Assembly: GCA_022509185.1 (NCBI GenBank)
Contig: JAFLTS010000002.1
Location: forward strand, 62,001-126,000
Direction of reading: 5' to 3'
DNA: 64,000 bases
Source of the DNA: Muribaculaceae bacterium
GTDB lineage: Bacteria; Bacteroidota; Bacteroidia; Bacteroidales; Muribaculaceae
Positions 35,022 to 43,038 of the stretch are shown in pieces (position 1 is the stretch's first letter; each line of letters opens with the position of its first letter). The notes under the pieces are model-generated. The model saw only the letters and a list, made by a program, of their open reading frames with translations, was not told the DNA's origin and made no database searches. Both the position numbers and the translations under genes were made by a program.

Positions 35022-36169
35022 AAGCTATCTTCATTAGAAGCGTTCTGCAACTGGTGAGACGGCCCATTTATTGGGTGGCCTTCTTCATTCTGCCTCTTTT
35101 CTGTTTCATGCTCCTTACAAGCCTGATGCAAGAGGGGCTCCCCTCTCAGGTTCCGGCGGCTATGATTGATAAAGATGGATCATCTCTGTCAAGAAAAGTC
35201 ACTCAAAATTTAGGAGGAATGCAAATGGTTGACCTCGTGGAATCATGCAATAGTTATACCGAGGCACGCCATCTGATGCAGAAAGGTGATATCTTCGGCT
35301 TTTTTCTTATTCCGGAAAATTTTGAACGAGATCTTCTTTCGGGTCGTAAGCCGGTGATAACTTTCTATACCAATATGACTTATTTTGTGCCGGCATCCAT
35401 ACTTTTCAAAACTTTCAAAACTACGGCCTTATATACCAAAGCAGGTGTGGCCATGACTGTTTTGGAATCAGTCGGTGCTTCACCTCTGGAGGTCACCCCT
35501 CTTCTTCTTCCTATAAATATTCAGGCACGTGGGCTATATAACCCTCAACTGAATTACGCAATCTATCTTTGTAATTCATTCATTCCCGGGGTTTTGGAAC
35601 TGATGATATTTCTGGTGACTTGTTTCAGTCTAGGACAAGAAATAAAATATGGAACATCGGTACGGTTGCTTGAATTGGCAAACGGATCAATTGTTAAAGC
35701 TTTATTTGCCAAACTATTACCTCAGACCATCATTTGGATAGTGATAGCACTGTTCATGGAAGCCTGGCTTTTTGGGGTTAACGGATATCCGGTCTATGGT
35801 TCATGGTTCTGGCTTACCCTTTCGGAAATCATGTTTGTACTGGCGTGCCAGGGTTGGGCAATTTTCTTTTTCGGGGTGCTCCCGAATCTCAGGCTATCTC
35901 TTTCGGTAAGTGCCTTGCTTGGAATCCTGGCCTTTTCAGTTGCTGCCTTCTCTTTCCCGGTAGAAAGTATGTATAGTGCCATCAGCATCTTCAGTTGGAT
36001 TCTACCGGTGAGATATAATTTTCTTATCTATATTGATCAGGCCCTCAACGGCATCCCGGTTTATTATTCCAGGATATGGTTTGTGGCCTATATAATCTTC
36101 ATGATTCTGCCTTTCACTTTATTATGGAGAATAAAACGTGAAATGGCAAAACCGGTTTACGCACCATGA
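35018..36169 (+). CDS. ABC-2 type transporter permease (first of two)
   Basis: A 383-residue membrane protein of the ABC-2 (YhiI/YbhR-like) group: one N-terminal helix (WVAFFILPLFCFMLLTSLM), a large extracytoplasmic domain (about 45-170), then five C-terminal helices. The conserved pattern VPAAMIDKDGSSLSRKVTQNL is typical of the external domain. No ATP-binding subunit is encoded in the operon. It is coupled on both sides: a four-base overlap with the adaptor gene and another with the second permease gene. Confidence 0.88.
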   Translation: MKAIFIRSVLQLVRRPIYWVAFFILPLFCFMLLTSLMQEGLPSQVPAAMIDKDGSSLSRKVTQNLGGMQMVDLVESCNSYTEARHLMQKGDIFGFFLIPENFERDLLSGRKPVITFYTNMTYFVPASILFKTFKTTALYTKAGVAMTVLESVGASPLEVTPLLLPINIQARGLYNPQLNYAIYLCNSFIPGVLELMIFLVTCFSLGQEIKYGTSVRLLELANGSIVKALFAKLLPQTIIWIVIALFMEAWLFGVNGYPVYGSWFWLTLSEIMFVLACQGWAIFFFGVLPNLRLSLSVSALLGILAFSVAAFSFPVESMYSAISIFSWILPVRYNFLIYIDQALNGIPVYYSRIWFVAYIIFMILPFTLLWRIKREMAKPVYAP

Positions 36170-37374
36170 CACTTTTAAAACAGCTTTTTAAAGTATATTG
36201 TCATGAGTTCCGGATAGTGATTCGGGATCCGGGCATCATAATCTTTTTCCTTTTTCTCCCTTTGGCTTATCCGGTGATTTATTCCCTGATTTATAACCCG
36301 GAATTGGTTAGAGAAGTAGCTGTAGTTGTTGTTGACAATGACCGTTCGGATATAAGCCGGCAATTAGTGCGAAACTTTGACGCCACGCAGGAAGCCTGGG
36401 TGAAAGGATATGCAGCGGATCTTCCCGAAGCGAGACGAGCCATGAACAACCATGACTGCTATGCGATTCTTGAAATTCCGGCCGGATTCGGTAAGAGAAT
36501 AAAGAATAATGAACAGGGAGAAGCAGTTTTATATTGTGAGATGAGCCTTCTGTTGCGCTATCGGTCTCTTCTCGTTGCATCTACAAATGTAGCTCAGGCT
36601 ATGGGTGCTGAGATTCTATCTGAGAAAATAGATCTAGTGGCACCTTTGGCTGAAACAATTGTGGATGGAGACCTCATGCCCATCAAAAACATTACTATGG
36701 GAAACATCGAAGGAGGTTTCGATTCTTTTATAATGCCGGGAGTTCTGATCCTTATACTTCATCAGTGTATCATTCTGGCTTCGGGAATGGCAGGAGGAGC
36801 CAAACGTGAAAGACCCTCTTTGATAGGATATGATTCTTTTAATGAGCAACCAAGTGTGCTAATGACAATGTTCGGTCAAATGCTCTGTTATATCACAATT
36901 TTGATGGTGCCAATTATTTATCTGGTGCATTATGTTCCACTTATGTTTTCGTTTCCGATGGCAGGCAACCTTTTTGAAATTCTAATGTTCCTGTTGCCAA
37001 TGGTGTTTGCCTGTGTGGGATTAGGCTGGTGTTTTCAGGGAATTGTATGGGAAAGGGAGTCGGTATTTGTTTTATGGGTGGTGACATCTGTAATTTTCCT
37101 TTTCCTCTCGGGCCTCACCTGGCCAAGATATGCAATGCCCGGTTTCTGGAAAGCCATAAGCGACTGTATTCCGGCCACATGGGGAATGGAAGGATTTATA
37201 AAAATGAACACTAACGGCGCCACTTTGGCTCAGGTTAGCAAGTGCTATATCAATCTTTGGATATTGGCCGGATCTTATATGGTTGGCGCCTATTGTGTAC
37301 AGAGATGGGTTGTGCGGCCTTCAGTTATCAAAGGTTTCAATGCCTATGACAAAGTGAAATCCAGGTCTATTTGA
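36166..37374 (+). CDS. ABC-2 type transporter permease (second of two)
   Basis: A 402-residue paralogue of the preceding permease with the same plan: an N-terminal helix (IIIFFLFLPLAYPVIYSLIY), the external domain (VVVVDNDRSDISRQLVRNFDATQEA), and a C-terminal block of helices. Two such permeases probably form a heterodimer. With TolC and the adaptor it completes a four-gene export system. The cargo is unknown; multidrug or envelope-lipid export are possible. Confidence 0.88.
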   Translation: MTLLKQLFKVYCHEFRIVIRDPGIIIFFLFLPLAYPVIYSLIYNPELVREVAVVVVDNDRSDISRQLVRNFDATQEAWVKGYAADLPEARRAMNNHDCYAILEIPAGFGKRIKNNEQGEAVLYCEMSLLLRYRSLLVASTNVAQAMGAEILSEKIDLVAPLAETIVDGDLMPIKNITMGNIEGGFDSFIMPGVLILILHQCIILASGMAGGAKRERPSLIGYDSFNEQPSVLMTMFGQMLCYITILMVPIIYLVHYVPLMFSFPMAGNLFEILMFLLPMVFACVGLGWCFQGIVWERESVFVLWVVTSVIFLFLSGLTWPRYAMPGFWKAISDCIPATWGMEGFIKMNTNGATLAQVSKCYINLWILAGSYMVGAYCVQRWVVRPSVIKGFNAYDKVKSRSI

Positions 37375-37422
37375 AAAAGGATCCTTTTATCAGTTTTTGA
37401 AAACACTGAAATTTCCGGGCCT

Positions 37423-38340
37423 TTATTTCTTCATAGTGTAATGGCGTGATGCAAGACGGTATCCGTCTGCAAAAACTTCCACGGTGTAATCCCCGGGAGT
37501 CAATGTCGTGTTTACGTCCCAATATACACTCACACTTAATTCCTCATTGGAATATTCCATCTGCCTTTTGGCTGTGGCTGCAATATTGGAACCATCCATC
37601 TCAAAAGATAGATCCCCTCCCAAAAGTACTCCTTCAGGAGTTAGAATTCTGATATAAAAATCTTTCATTCCCGCTGATGCAGTATTGTTAGGGCTCACTA
37701 TAAAGCTCACACCAAGCTGTTTTGCCTTGGTGATATTTTTCTCTACCTTGCCCTTTTTGTTGTAAGCCTGGAAAGAAAGACCTGTGATATTAAGCTTTTT
37801 GGCCAGTTTTACAGTCTGCGTCAGCTCCTTGTTCTGTGATGTGGCCTGCGTCACTTGTGTAGAAAGTTTTTCATTTCTTTCATTTACCTGTGCAATCTCC
37901 TGACGCAATCCTTCATTTTCTTCCCCAAGTCTTCTGATTTCCTCAAGATAATGCTTCACAATACCCTTGAGTGTGGATATTTCTGCTTCAAGCTCTTTAA
38001 TTCTTTTCCTATTTGCAGCGTTATTCTTCTTTTGCTCGTCAAGTTCAGCCAGAAGACCTTCCACCTTGAGGCGTGCCTCGTTATATTGATGCACTAATGA
38101 GTCATTTTTCAGATATATCTGCTGATCCTCATATTGAGAAAAATCTGCATTGAGCTGATTAAACTCATTAGTAAGAAGCAAACGGTCGTTAGCCAGCCGG
38201 AGGCTCTCCATTTCTGCTCTGGCCTCGTTTACCTGGTCGGTTCGTGCCGCATTATTCACAATCAATATAATCACCAAAGCGATCAGACATAATACCGCTG
38301 CCCCGCCTCCAAATATGATAATCTTCTGTGTCTTGTTCAT
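37423..38340 (-). CDS. Unnamed coiled-coil membrane-anchored protein
   Basis: A 305-residue protein with one N-terminal membrane helix (about 7-28, IIIFGGGAAVLCLIALVIILIV), a long coiled coil (about 35-170, heptads of Leu, Asn and Glu), and a C-terminal beta-sandwich (about 175-303) that looks Ig-like (GLSFQAYNKKGKVEKNITKAKQLGVSFIV; FYIRILTPEGVLLGG; YTVEVFADGYRLASRHY). I do not recognise a named family. A TAATTTTG box at 38348-38355 lies just before the ATG. The plan suggests an envelope protein reaching from the inner membrane into the periplasm. Confidence 0.8.
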   Translation of the reverse strand: MNKTQKIIIFGGGAAVLCLIALVIILIVNNAARTDQVNEARAEMESLRLANDRLLLTNEFNQLNADFSQYEDQQIYLKNDSLVHQYNEARLKVEGLLAELDEQKKNNAANRKRIKELEAEISTLKGIVKHYLEEIRRLGEENEGLRQEIAQVNERNEKLSTQVTQATSQNKELTQTVKLAKKLNITGLSFQAYNKKGKVEKNITKAKQLGVSFIVSPNNTASAGMKDFYIRILTPEGVLLGGDLSFEMDGSNIAATAKRQMEYSNEELSVSVYWDVNTTLTPGDYTVEVFADGYRLASRHYTMKK

Positions 38341-38434
38341 AACAATGCAAAATTATATAATTATTCCCAAAACGTAAACCTAATACACTCTACAGTTAAA
38401 ATTATATGATTATCCCAAAAGTACCCCAAGAACC

Positions 38435-38459
38435 GTTGGGAATATGGCGTGCCATGTCT
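38435..38459 (+). repeat. Degenerate copy of the 49-base palindromic repeat
   Basis: The sequence aligns with the core of the tandem repeats at 62.7 kb. Its palindrome is ATGGC-GT-GCCAT where the array has ATCGC-GT-GCGAT. Both arms have changed together, so pairing is kept. Confidence 0.5.
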
Positions 38460-38478
38460 TCTACCAAAAATCTATGGC

Positions 38479-38524
38479 TTTTACAGACATCTCACGCAAT
38501 GTCACAACATTTTGGAGGTATAAT
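38479..38524 (-). repeat. Second degenerate copy of the palindromic repeat, inverted
   Basis: Read on the minus strand it matches the repeat over most of its length, including the TTATAC-like, CAAAATGT, GACAT, GCGTG and GATGTCTG blocks. The order of blocks is the same as in the array at 62681-62826. It lies head to tail inverted with the copy at 38435. Confidence 0.55.
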
Positions 38525-38663
38525 TATAGTGATTATTTTTTTGAGTATTTTTATGGATGATCTGTTGAAATTAAGAGGCATATAAAATTAGAATGACCGA
38601 TTATCTCAAAGAGAAACCGGCCACTCTCGCTTTTTGTCTTTTTTTTCTGGCTTAGAGCTCTTA

Positions 38664-38879
38664 TTATTGAGCCTGAGCGGGAGCTTGTTCAGCGGCAACA
38701 GCTACAACTGTGTCAGCTACTACTGAATCAGGAGCTACTGTGTCTTCAACAACAGCTGCATCAGCAACTATTTCTTCTACAGGAGCTTCTTCTTGAGCTT
38801 CTTCAGCAGCCTTGTGGCCACCGCAGCTAACGAGTGCTACGCTGAAAAGCACTGCAAGTGAAAGAAATACTTTTTTCAT
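38664..38879 (-). CDS. Small acidic lipoprotein
   Basis: A 71-residue protein. The signal peptide MKKVFLSLAVLFSVALVSC ends in a lipobox, so Cys19 starts the mature chain. The rest is low-complexity and strongly acidic, rich in Ala, Val and Glu (EEAPVEEIVADAAVVEDTVAP). There is no recognisable fold. A good promoter lies upstream (38930-38959). Small lipoproteins of this kind are frequent in Bacteroidetes; their role is not known. Confidence 0.75.
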   Translation of the reverse strand: MKKVFLSLAVLFSVALVSCGGHKAAEEAQEEAPVEEIVADAAVVEDTVAPDSVVADTVVAVAAEQAPAQAQ

Positions 38880-38929
38880 CTCGTAATTAATTTAAAATAA
38901 TAAAACAATATTTGCTATCAAAAACGGTG

Positions 38930-38959
38930 CAAAGTTAACACTTATTTTTTTTTCGCAAC
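38930..38959 (-). promoter_or_regulatory. Promoter of the small lipoprotein gene
   Basis: On the minus strand, GTTG (38956-38959), an 18-base spacer and TAACTTTG (38930-38937) fit the consensus with one mismatch. The leader would be about 45 bases. Confidence 0.65.
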
Positions 38960-39021
38960 CACTTTCACCGTATTTTTTTGCTTTACAACATATATATATC
39001 GCATTTTTAACAATCTTATGT

Positions 39022-39062
39022 TAAAATAAAAGCTGAAAACTTTATTCGTTTAACATTTCAGC
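39022..39062 (-). terminator. Terminator after the GH32-like gene
   Basis: On the minus strand GGCTGAAA and TTTCAGC enclose a loop of about 17 bases, followed by TTTTATTTT. The hairpin touches the last codons of the GH32-like gene. Confidence 0.6.
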
Positions 39063-39063
39063 C

Positions 39064-41466
39064 TTATTTCAACATAACTTTTTTGTCGTTGATTATATAA
39101 AGACCTTTGGGTAACGACTTTGTACAATCAATTTTGCTAATGTTTCTTTTCAATAATGTGCCATTTATCGAATAGATATTCACATAATCGGGAAGATCTT
39201 CAAAAATCTCTTCTATACCTGTGTCTTCATCTTCCTTTGGGTCTTCACCGGGAGTATCCGGTTCTTCTCCTCCTTCATTTTCATAGGTTGAATCTCCCAA
39301 AAGCCACGCTTCCAAGCTGTTCACTTTTACTGCTCCTCCTGTTGAGAATACTTCAAGACCGTCGGCTCCTTCATCAGTGGGATATACTCTTATAGAAGTG
39401 GCCCATTGGTTGTTTACAAATATATCCAGAACAGAACCGTCTACAAACATTTGAATTGTCAGCTCGCTACCCGGTTCAGGCTTTTCAGGAAGTTCTACGG
39501 CATACCTTCCTCCAAAACTGTTTCTGTCGTTTATTTTCCTATTGAGTTTCTGAAGGTTGACTTCCAATTTATTGTTCGATGGTGTATAAGTGAGTGTGGC
39601 TGCTCCATTGTTACTTTTGAAGAAGTTAAAACCAAAGGGATTTTCACCTACTGTAAATACTGCTTTCACCTCGAATTGGCGTCCGCCCACTCCGGTTATT
39701 CCCTTAACACCGTCAAGATTAAGATCTTTTGCCTCAAATCCTTCTTCAGCACGAAGTTCTGTCAGACCGGAATATGGTTTTTGTATAAGATTTCCTTTTT
39801 CATCTATAGAGAGTTCTCTCGGGAAGGAATATAAATGTGCCCATCCAAGCTGACAGTTATCTTCTGTTGAAAGTTTATCCGGTACAATACCCAATACGAG
39901 AGTCTTTCCATCCTTCTGATAAATTGTTGGAGAAAGCAATCCATAGCCCTGGCCGTTTATTAATTCAAGATCCAGAGGTTGCTCGCTTTCAGGCTTGAAA
40001 GTTCCATCAGGATTGATATCTCCGATCCAATACAGGGTATGCACTCCCTGGGATGTGTTTTGTGGGGTTACAGTAAACAGCCATTTTCCATCTGAGAGTT
40101 TCGTGATATTCGGCATTTCCCAGAATGTGCCCACCTCCTCTTTTGAGGTACCGCTGTAGAATATGCTTCCATCATTGCTCCATGTTTCGCTTTTAGGATT
40201 ATATTTATGAAGCGTTGTGGCTCCTATTCCATTTTTTGAAGTTCCGACTATAATATATGCATTATCGCCGTTACGGAAGAAATAAGGATCGCGGAAGTCA
40301 TCCGAGAGTCCTTCAGGACGTCCGTTTATTATCACTCCCTTCTTTTCCCAGTCGAGCAAAGTTTCATCTTTGGGATAAGCCTGTACGATTACAGCCTTTA
40401 CATAATCCACACCTGTGTATATGATATTGGGAAGTCCTCCTGTAATTTCCTCATCTGTGAAGACACAACCGCTCCATGCTCCTTTTATATCATAAGATTC
40501 GCCGGGAGCGATAGCTATTTTCTCTTCTGTCCAGTCATAGAGATTATCACTGGTGATATGACCCCAATGCAGACGGCTCATATACGGACCGTTTGCATTC
40601 TTCTGGAAAAATACATGGTATTTTCCATCGGAATAAGTCATTCCGTGAGTTTCATTAGTCCAGTTGGCTCCAGGCATTCCGTGATATTTAGGACGCAACT
40701 TATCTTCAGCAAATCTTGTTTCAGGTATCGAAAGATCAGCTACATTCTCGGCTGCACCTTTTAGTTCATCCCCTGCAAGCTTTCCGTCATATACCTCTAT
40801 ATCATCAATTAATCCGTTGAAAGTGTCTAAAAGATATGCCCCTCCGATAGATCCGGCCTTCTTGCCTATAATGACATTACCGGTGCCGTTACCTAAAACT
40901 CCGAGGCTCTTTGCCTGGCCAACCTGTTCGCCATTACGATAAAGAGTCAAGGTACCCTCATCCGGATCATTAACAGCCACCAGATAGCTCCATTCATAGC
41001 AAGGAAGGAGATCTGAAGCTTCTACAGTAGCCAGCCAACCTCCGGCATAACAATCAAATGAATAGTTTCCGGTTCTGCCTAAAGAGAAGGCCCATCCGCT
41101 ACGTGAGGTATGGTCGATTGTGCCCGCTAAGGTTATTTTGTCTTCCGTGGGCTGGTCATGCATTACTATAGGATAGGTTTCCGGTGCAATCCAAATAGAA
41201 AATGATGAAGCTCCCTCAGGAGTAAATTCAGGAATGATTCCTTCAACGAATGTGGTGTATCCGTCAAATCTCAATGCATCTCCTTTCGCCCCTTTCACAT
41301 TTTCATTTGCGTGGCGTCCCTGCACCTTCAGATTAGTGCCACTAATTTTTTCCTTAATTCTTGACATGCCGTCGGTTTCCATCGGCACAGAGGTAACAAC
41401 ATCTGCACCCATAGCTATTGGAGCTCCAAGGCACAGGCTCATTAGGATTGGTAATGTTTTTTTCAT
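39064..41466 (-). CDS. GH32-like fructan hydrolase with LamG-type domain and T9SS-like tail
   Basis: An 800-residue secreted protein: signal peptide (about 1-20), a concanavalin/LamG-like domain (about 60-225, DALRFDGYTTFVEG and GTLTLYRNGEQVG), a GH32 five-bladed propeller and beta-sandwich (about 258-725), an acidic Pro/Glu linker and a C-terminal T9SS-type sorting-like segment (NIYSINGTLLKRN...LPKGLYII). The RDP motif (Arg392-Asp393-Pro394) and an acid/base Glu450 (WEMP in place of WECP) are kept. The nucleophile motif WMNDPNG reads WTNETHG, with Glu272 in place of Asp. It ends the SusCD-DUF4960 operon, so a surface fructan role is likely. Activity is uncertain. Confidence 0.85.
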   Translation of the reverse strand: MKKTLPILMSLCLGAPIAMGADVVTSVPMETDGMSRIKEKISGTNLKVQGRHANENVKGAKGDALRFDGYTTFVEGIIPEFTPEGASSFSIWIAPETYPIVMHDQPTEDKITLAGTIDHTSRSGWAFSLGRTGNYSFDCYAGGWLATVEASDLLPCYEWSYLVAVNDPDEGTLTLYRNGEQVGQAKSLGVLGNGTGNVIIGKKAGSIGGAYLLDTFNGLIDDIEVYDGKLAGDELKGAAENVADLSIPETRFAEDKLRPKYHGMPGANWTNETHGMTYSDGKYHVFFQKNANGPYMSRLHWGHITSDNLYDWTEEKIAIAPGESYDIKGAWSGCVFTDEEITGGLPNIIYTGVDYVKAVIVQAYPKDETLLDWEKKGVIINGRPEGLSDDFRDPYFFRNGDNAYIIVGTSKNGIGATTLHKYNPKSETWSNDGSIFYSGTSKEEVGTFWEMPNITKLSDGKWLFTVTPQNTSQGVHTLYWIGDINPDGTFKPESEQPLDLELINGQGYGLLSPTIYQKDGKTLVLGIVPDKLSTEDNCQLGWAHLYSFPRELSIDEKGNLIQKPYSGLTELRAEEGFEAKDLNLDGVKGITGVGGRQFEVKAVFTVGENPFGFNFFKSNNGAATLTYTPSNNKLEVNLQKLNRKINDRNSFGGRYAVELPEKPEPGSELTIQMFVDGSVLDIFVNNQWATSIRVYPTDEGADGLEVFSTGGAVKVNSLEAWLLGDSTYENEGGEEPDTPGEDPKEDEDTGIEEIFEDLPDYVNIYSINGTLLKRNISKIDCTKSLPKGLYIINDKKVMLK

Positions 41467-41525
41467 ACTGATTTATGGATTTTGGGAGTTGCCGGGAAAG
41501 TAATTTCCCGGCAACCTATTAACGA

Positions 41526-43010
41526 TTACTTAAGGTAGTTAAGTATATTTTCAGTGAGCTTTTCGATGTTTCCTTGATAAGGATTGGTACCGTTGTTTAC
41601 ATTCCATTCGTAAGCACCGAGACCCATAGCTATACACTGACCGTGAACAGAATTTGCGTTAAAGTCTACCATACCGGCTATACAATGGTCGCCAACTTGT
41701 CCCCATACAGCCAATACTAAAGAATTGGTAACGTTTTCAAACCACTTCACGCAGTTGGGTGCCGGATCGCCGGCCTCATGCCAGTAAGGATTGATATCCC
41801 AAAGTGAGTTGTGGTCTTCTTTATAATTTCCACCTAAGAGAGGCAGAGTTGCATATTCATAACCGTTCACCATTTCAAACTCCAGACCTTCATAAACAGC
41901 GTGCGAAGTTCTGTCGTAATATTGGCCTTCTGACTTAAATACCCATCCAAGATGCGGGTTGATACTCCAGAGGTCGCCGTTTTCACCGCCGGGGCCACTT
42001 CCGAATGTATTAATTGGCATATTTTCGGGAACAATCTGAAGGGGCACTGCAAGCTGAGTAGCCATGTTTGCAAGGAACAGGTTGCCACCGTTTGCGCCAT
42101 ATTCTCTAAGAAGATCCAAGGTCTCGTCGCTAACAAGATTAGAGGGTAAGTATTTCCAACCTGTTCCCAGACCCTCACGGTCTACTTCAATCCAAATAAC
42201 GCCATATTCATCAAAATCAATTTTGCCAAGATCTGACACATTGATGAAATCACCCTTATCGGTTTCAACGTAGTTATCGTTAAACCATGTGGCAGCAGCT
42301 TGTTCATCGTCGTCGGGAAGAGCTGAAATACTGTTTGCAAGCATAAGATAGCCTACTCTTGTCTCCATCTTGGGAAGAGCTGTGTTAACTACAACGCCAT
42401 CTGAATAATATGCTTCGTCATATACCACTTTTGCACGATATTTCAGATCTACTCCTGTTTTCTGGCGGGTTAAGGTACCACCGTCAGGATTTTCGGCAAC
42501 GTTGAAGACTGTTCCCATTTCTGAACCGTCAAGACCTACCCATACACCGGTAATTCCGGGAGCACTTGGTAATGTCCATGCAAAGGTGACATCTCTTCCC
42601 TCAAGATTGGCAACCTCAAAACTTGCGAGATCTGCCAGATCCTCATAAGGTACTGTGGCTATCACTGATTGGCCTTCTGAAACATATCCGCCGGCATAGT
42701 TCAATTTTATAGTATACATATATTCCATTTCCATGGGTTGACCATAGATAGAATAATTGGATACTGCTCCGGGAAGATATATTTCGCTGTTATTGTTAAC
42801 CTTTACAGTTACTCCTTCCACACTCAGTGAAGAGGAAGGAAGCTGCCAAGACAGATTCACAACCCTGTTGGCTATATCTGCCTTTAGATTTGTCACTGTC
42901 GGCAGAGCCGGAATATCCGGAGTCTCGGCCTTAAAGTCGCCACAGGAGGTGAAAACACCGGCGAGGGCTAATGCTGTCAGCGACAGGCTATATTTAATTA
43001 TACTTTTCAT
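41526..43010 (-). CDS. DUF4960 surface glycan-binding lipoprotein
   Basis: A 494-residue lipoprotein with lipobox VFTSC (Cys23). Two fibronectin-like domains are likely (about 38-125 and 130-215, PALPTVTNLKADIANRVVNLSWQLP and ASFEVANLEGRDVTFAWTLP), followed by a C-terminal DUF4960-like domain (about 220-494) with the stretch YGVIWIEVDREGLGTG and a glutamine-amidotransferase-like flavour. In B. thetaiotaomicron the gene in this place (BT1761) encodes a surface fructan-binding protein; homology is inferred from gene order and sequence style. It lies between the SusD and GH32-like genes. Confidence 0.8.
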   Translation of the reverse strand: MKSIIKYSLSLTALALAGVFTSCGDFKAETPDIPALPTVTNLKADIANRVVNLSWQLPSSSLSVEGVTVKVNNNSEIYLPGAVSNYSIYGQPMEMEYMYTIKLNYAGGYVSEGQSVIATVPYEDLADLASFEVANLEGRDVTFAWTLPSAPGITGVWVGLDGSEMGTVFNVAENPDGGTLTRQKTGVDLKYRAKVVYDEAYYSDGVVVNTALPKMETRVGYLMLANSISALPDDDEQAAATWFNDNYVETDKGDFINVSDLGKIDFDEYGVIWIEVDREGLGTGWKYLPSNLVSDETLDLLREYGANGGNLFLANMATQLAVPLQIVPENMPINTFGSGPGGENGDLWSINPHLGWVFKSEGQYYDRTSHAVYEGLEFEMVNGYEYATLPLLGGNYKEDHNSLWDINPYWHEAGDPAPNCVKWFENVTNSLVLAVWGQVGDHCIAGMVDFNANSVHGQCIAMGLGAYEWNVNNGTNPYQGNIEKLTENILNYLK

Positions 43011-43038
43011 TTTTTCTTAATTTAAGGATTGAGGATTA

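Larger units (their letters stand above)
38341..38663. other. Intergenic stretch with degenerate palindromic repeats
   Basis: This 323-base gap has no convincing gene. It holds a -7 box for the coiled-coil gene (38348-38355, minus), two degenerate copies of the repeat found near 62.7 kb (listed separately) and, at 38597-38620, a hairpin past the small lipoprotein gene: CCGATT...AACCGG on the plus strand, with a G-U pair when read on the minus strand. The hairpin is a possible terminator for that gene, but its tail is only weakly T-rich. Confidence 0.5.
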
